Assembly: GCA_016987375.1 (NCBI GenBank)
Contig: PJRA01000011.1
Location: 788,324 to 817,177, forward strand
Length of the DNA: 28,854 nucleotides
Origin: Brachionus koreanus
Taxonomy: Eukaryota > Rotifera > Eurotatoria > Ploima > Brachionidae
Direction: 5' to 3'
Shown here piece after piece: positions 26,417 to 28,854 of the stretch (its first letter is position 1; every line of letters begins with the position of its first letter). The notes beneath the pieces are model-generated. The model did not search any database. It had not been told where the DNA came from and saw nothing but the letters and a program-made list of their open reading frames with translations. The translations under genes were made by a program, and so were the position numbers.

Positions 26417-27880
26417 TTTTATAGAAAAAATTTTAGTATTTTTGGTAAGAATGCTGCAAGATCTTTATCAGCTTTTGTTCCCAAAAAGGATTTTCAAACG
26501 ATCCTTCTGATTGGAGACCTATCACGGTGTCTACATGTTTATCAACTATTTTTGAGTCTCTTATCCTAGCCAAGACGAATGTTTTTGATAGCATTCATAG
26601 CAATCAATTTGGATACAAAAAAAAGAGCTCATGTAAACATTGCTACTTTTTAGCAAACGAAGTAGTCAACTATTATTGCCAAGGAGGATCTCGTTTAAAT
26701 CTAATAAGTCTTGATGCCAGTAAAGCGTTTGATAAATTATGGCGTGCTGGGCTTTTCTACAAACTAATTGGAAAAATGAATAATTATTTGTGGAGAATAT
26801 TATACAGATATTATAAAATTTCAAAAGTGATCATCAAAGTTGGTGAAGAAAAAAGTAATCCTTTCCCAATTACAGAAGGAGTCAAACAAGGAGGAATATT
26901 ATCTCCGTACTTATTTAATTTTTTCATCGATCAAATGTTATCTGTATGTACTGAGTTAAAAGTTGGTGCAAAGATTGGTGAAATAAATTTGTTGATTCTT
27001 GCCTACTGTGACGATTTAGTCTTATTATCACCATCCGAAAAACACATTAAAATTTTGCTAAGAACTTGTGAAAATTATGCCAAGGACTGGAAAATCGAAT
27101 TCAATGCCTCTAAATCGGCATCAATCCTATTAGAAAAAAAAAGTACAAGTTCTAAAACAATTTTAAATTAAATGGCTCTACGATTCCAAAAGTTCAAAGT
27201 TTGATTTATCTTGGCCTACCTATTGGAAATCAAAAATCAATAAAGGATTTCGTGGAAAATAAGATGAAAAAAGTTGAAAAGAGTTTTTACTCTCTAAACA
27301 GTGTTGGATGCAAACCAAAATTAATGAACCCAGAAACTATAGCTTTCTTATACAAACAGTTCTGTCAATCAATCTTTAGATATCATTTATATAATATCTT
27401 CATTAATGAAAAGAGTTTAAAAGAGTTTAAAAGAATTTGATATAAGGCAAAATATTTTAATAAAACGATTTATTGGGCTAAGTAAATTTACGAAAACAAA
27501 ACCTTTGAACAAAGCATTAAAATTGGAGTCAATTAGACAAATTTACTATAAGCATGAAATGTTCTTTGTCAAACAAATTTTTAACAACCAATTATGTAAA
27601 AACGTTTTTAAATACTTAAGGAAAGATTATAAGATATTTGATAGAGATAATACTTCTCTTATTAAACAGTTATCAAAAGTAGAAGATCTGACTCATATAA
27701 ATTGCATATTATATTGTATATTGAATAATCTTAATCATTTTTTTGTATATAACAAACTGAATTTTTTACTTAATTGTAAAATGGATATTTAACTGTCCAT
27801 TATTCTTATTTCAATTTGTCCATGGGACTTAAACTTTAATTAAATAAATTAAATTAAATTAAATTAAATTAAATAAAGAG
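26417..27880 (+). mobile_element. 5'-truncated non-LTR retrotransposon with A+T repeat tail
   Basis: Reverse transcriptase of a LINE, starting within the fingers (DPSDWRPITVSTCLS). Motif A is SLDASKAFDKLW, motif B is EGVKQGGILSPYLFNFF and motif C is LAYCDDLVLLSP: both catalytic Asp of the usual YADD are kept, with Ala changed to Cys. The thumb and C-terminal tail follow (LIYLGLPIGN, then IKRFIGLSKFTKTKPLNKAL). Frameshifts near 26490, 27160 and 27420 break the frame; the last coincides with a local AAAAGAGTTT duplication. The frame ends at 27792. After it come a hairpin (GTCCATGGGAC, 27818-27828) and an AAATT repeat tail (27836-27877). The endonuclease domain is missing, as in typical 5'-truncated insertions. 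Probably CR1-like by motif style. It starts about 130 bp after the VPS41 stop codon on the same strand. Confidence 0.85.
27836..27877 (+). repeat. AAATT tandem repeat tail
   Basis: About eight near-perfect AAATT units, best explained as the 3' tail of the preceding retroelement. Confidence 0.8.
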
Positions 27881-28444
27881 TATAAATAACCAACAATACC
27901 TCTCAAGTATCCTTATCATTTAAAATTCATTTACTCATTTAAGACACTTAATCAAATATCCAGAAACTTTTAGAAAGGAGGATTTGCACCAAATTAAAGC
28001 TTGTCATTTATTTAAGATATCTTGTTTTCAATACAGTCTCAAAGTTGACCAACAAAAATCTGTCCTTTATGAATTATATTTGAAAAATTTTTAATATTTT
28101 TATGTATTGACTTGTATAGCCAAACAAAGTAGTCCTTTTCTACCTGTTTTTTTATATTAAAAATTTTTAGACACCTCTTAAACTTTATGTTTATTTAATT
28201 AATAGTTGTGGGTGAACATACCTGTGTTTGTCAGAATAGCCTTTCCCTTCATTTAAACCCTTTTTATTAAAAAAAAAATGAGTAAAAAGATGTATTTGAG
28301 AAAATTTATTAGAACACTGAAAATTTAGAGCTTATTAAAATATAAAATTATAAATTATAAAAAATTATACAATTCTATAAAATTAAGTTAAATAGAGATT
28401 TATAAGAATTGAATAGTTTCTATTATTTTATTTCTTGAAATAAT
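27881..28444. other. Intergenic, nothing recognised
   Basis: A+T-rich DNA between two retroelement remnants with no convincing frame. Confidence 0.4.
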
Positions 28445-28770
28445 TAGATTGGTTTTTTGTAGCGATTCATATTTGTGTTGAAAGCAGTTTTTTCATATTT
28501 GTGGATTTCTCTTGTTATCTATTCTTTTTTTGACTTAGCTTCTAGGAATTTGACGGAGGAGATTAGTTCTCTCTTAAATCGTGTCAAGCTTAAGTATCCC
28601 CAGTATCGTTCGAGTAGAAGTTCTGATTGGAAAATACTTAAAAATTTTTAGTAGCTTGTTTTGAATTTTCTAAAGGCTCGACTTGATTCTTTCAGTCATT
28701 ACATTAATTATGACAAAGCAGTAGCCATAAAGGGATCTAATTAGAGACTTATACAGTATGTTGCAAAAGT
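28445..28770 (-). pseudogene. LINE reverse transcriptase C-terminal remnant
   Basis: On the minus strand the frame reads ILYKSLIRSLYGYCFVIINV, then a stop where Gln is expected, KIQNKLLKIFKYFPIRTST and ILGILKLDTI, another stop, and NLLRQIP. This is the post-thumb region typical of jockey/CR1-type ORF2 proteins (YKSLIRP..YC...; KIQNKALR; P..T). Three or more stops and a frame change make it inactive. It is more diverged than the copy at 26.4 kb and in opposite orientation. Confidence 0.7.
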
Positions 28771-28854
28771 TTAGAAATTAATTATTTTATTTATCTAAAT
28801 TTTTTTATAAATTGAATTTTAAATTATTAGAGTGCAAAAGAAAAAAAATAAAAG

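Overview
The window is very A+T-rich eukaryotic DNA with spliced protein-coding genes, AATAAA signals after stop codons, two tRNA genes with internal A and B boxes, and many decayed transposable-element pieces. The gene set points to an animal: a KAT2/GCN5-PCAF acetyltransferase with the animal-type N-terminal PCAF homology domain, the HOPS subunit VPS41, ribosomal protein L14, and a secreted cystine-rich protein resembling interleukin-17. Small introns of about 50-120 nt mixed with a few long ones, the base composition and the kinds of retroelement debris fit a small invertebrate. A monogonont rotifer such as Brachionus is my best guess, but that is inference.

Layout. At 0.5-2.05 kb on the minus strand lie tRNA-Glu(UUC), a single-exon IL-17-like gene and the four-exon RPL14 gene. 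From 2.05 to 5.5 kb is intergenic DNA carrying a 349-bp MITE-like element. From 5.5 to 8.66 kb on the plus strand is a three-exon gene for a Ser-rich, probably disordered, possibly N-myristoylated protein I do not recognise; its first intron holds two inverted repeats. A second identical tRNA-Glu(UUC), on the minus strand, follows at 8.7 kb. From 8.8 to 14.9 kb there is no intact gene: it holds an inverted-repeat element at 9.2-9.4 kb, a recent partial copy of a metallopeptidase-like gene at 12.0 kb, and a decayed non-LTR reverse transcriptase interrupted by a 104-base run of N.

From 14.9 to 20.7 kb is the two-exon KAT2 gene. Its 3.4-kb intron contains, on the opposite strand, a complete single-exon gene for a HELAH-motif protein, the parent of the 12.0-kb copy. 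From 21.0 to 21.8 kb are minus-strand remnants of a MULE-type transposase SWIM domain and a LINE 3' end. From 22.2 to 26.3 kb is the seven-exon VPS41 gene. A 5'-truncated non-LTR element with an A+T repeat tail follows at 26.4-27.9 kb, and another LINE remnant lies at 28.4-28.8 kb on the minus strand.

The housekeeping genes (RPL14, KAT2, VPS41) work in separate pathways: translation, chromatin acetylation and endolysosomal tethering. They form no functional cluster. The points most worth following are the KAT2 bromodomain lacking its acetyl-lysine-binding Asn, the HELAH gene nested in the KAT2 intron with a nearly identical inverted fragment 6 kb away, and the IL-17-like ligand. Splice sites were placed by eye from GT/AG, phase and remembered family similarity.
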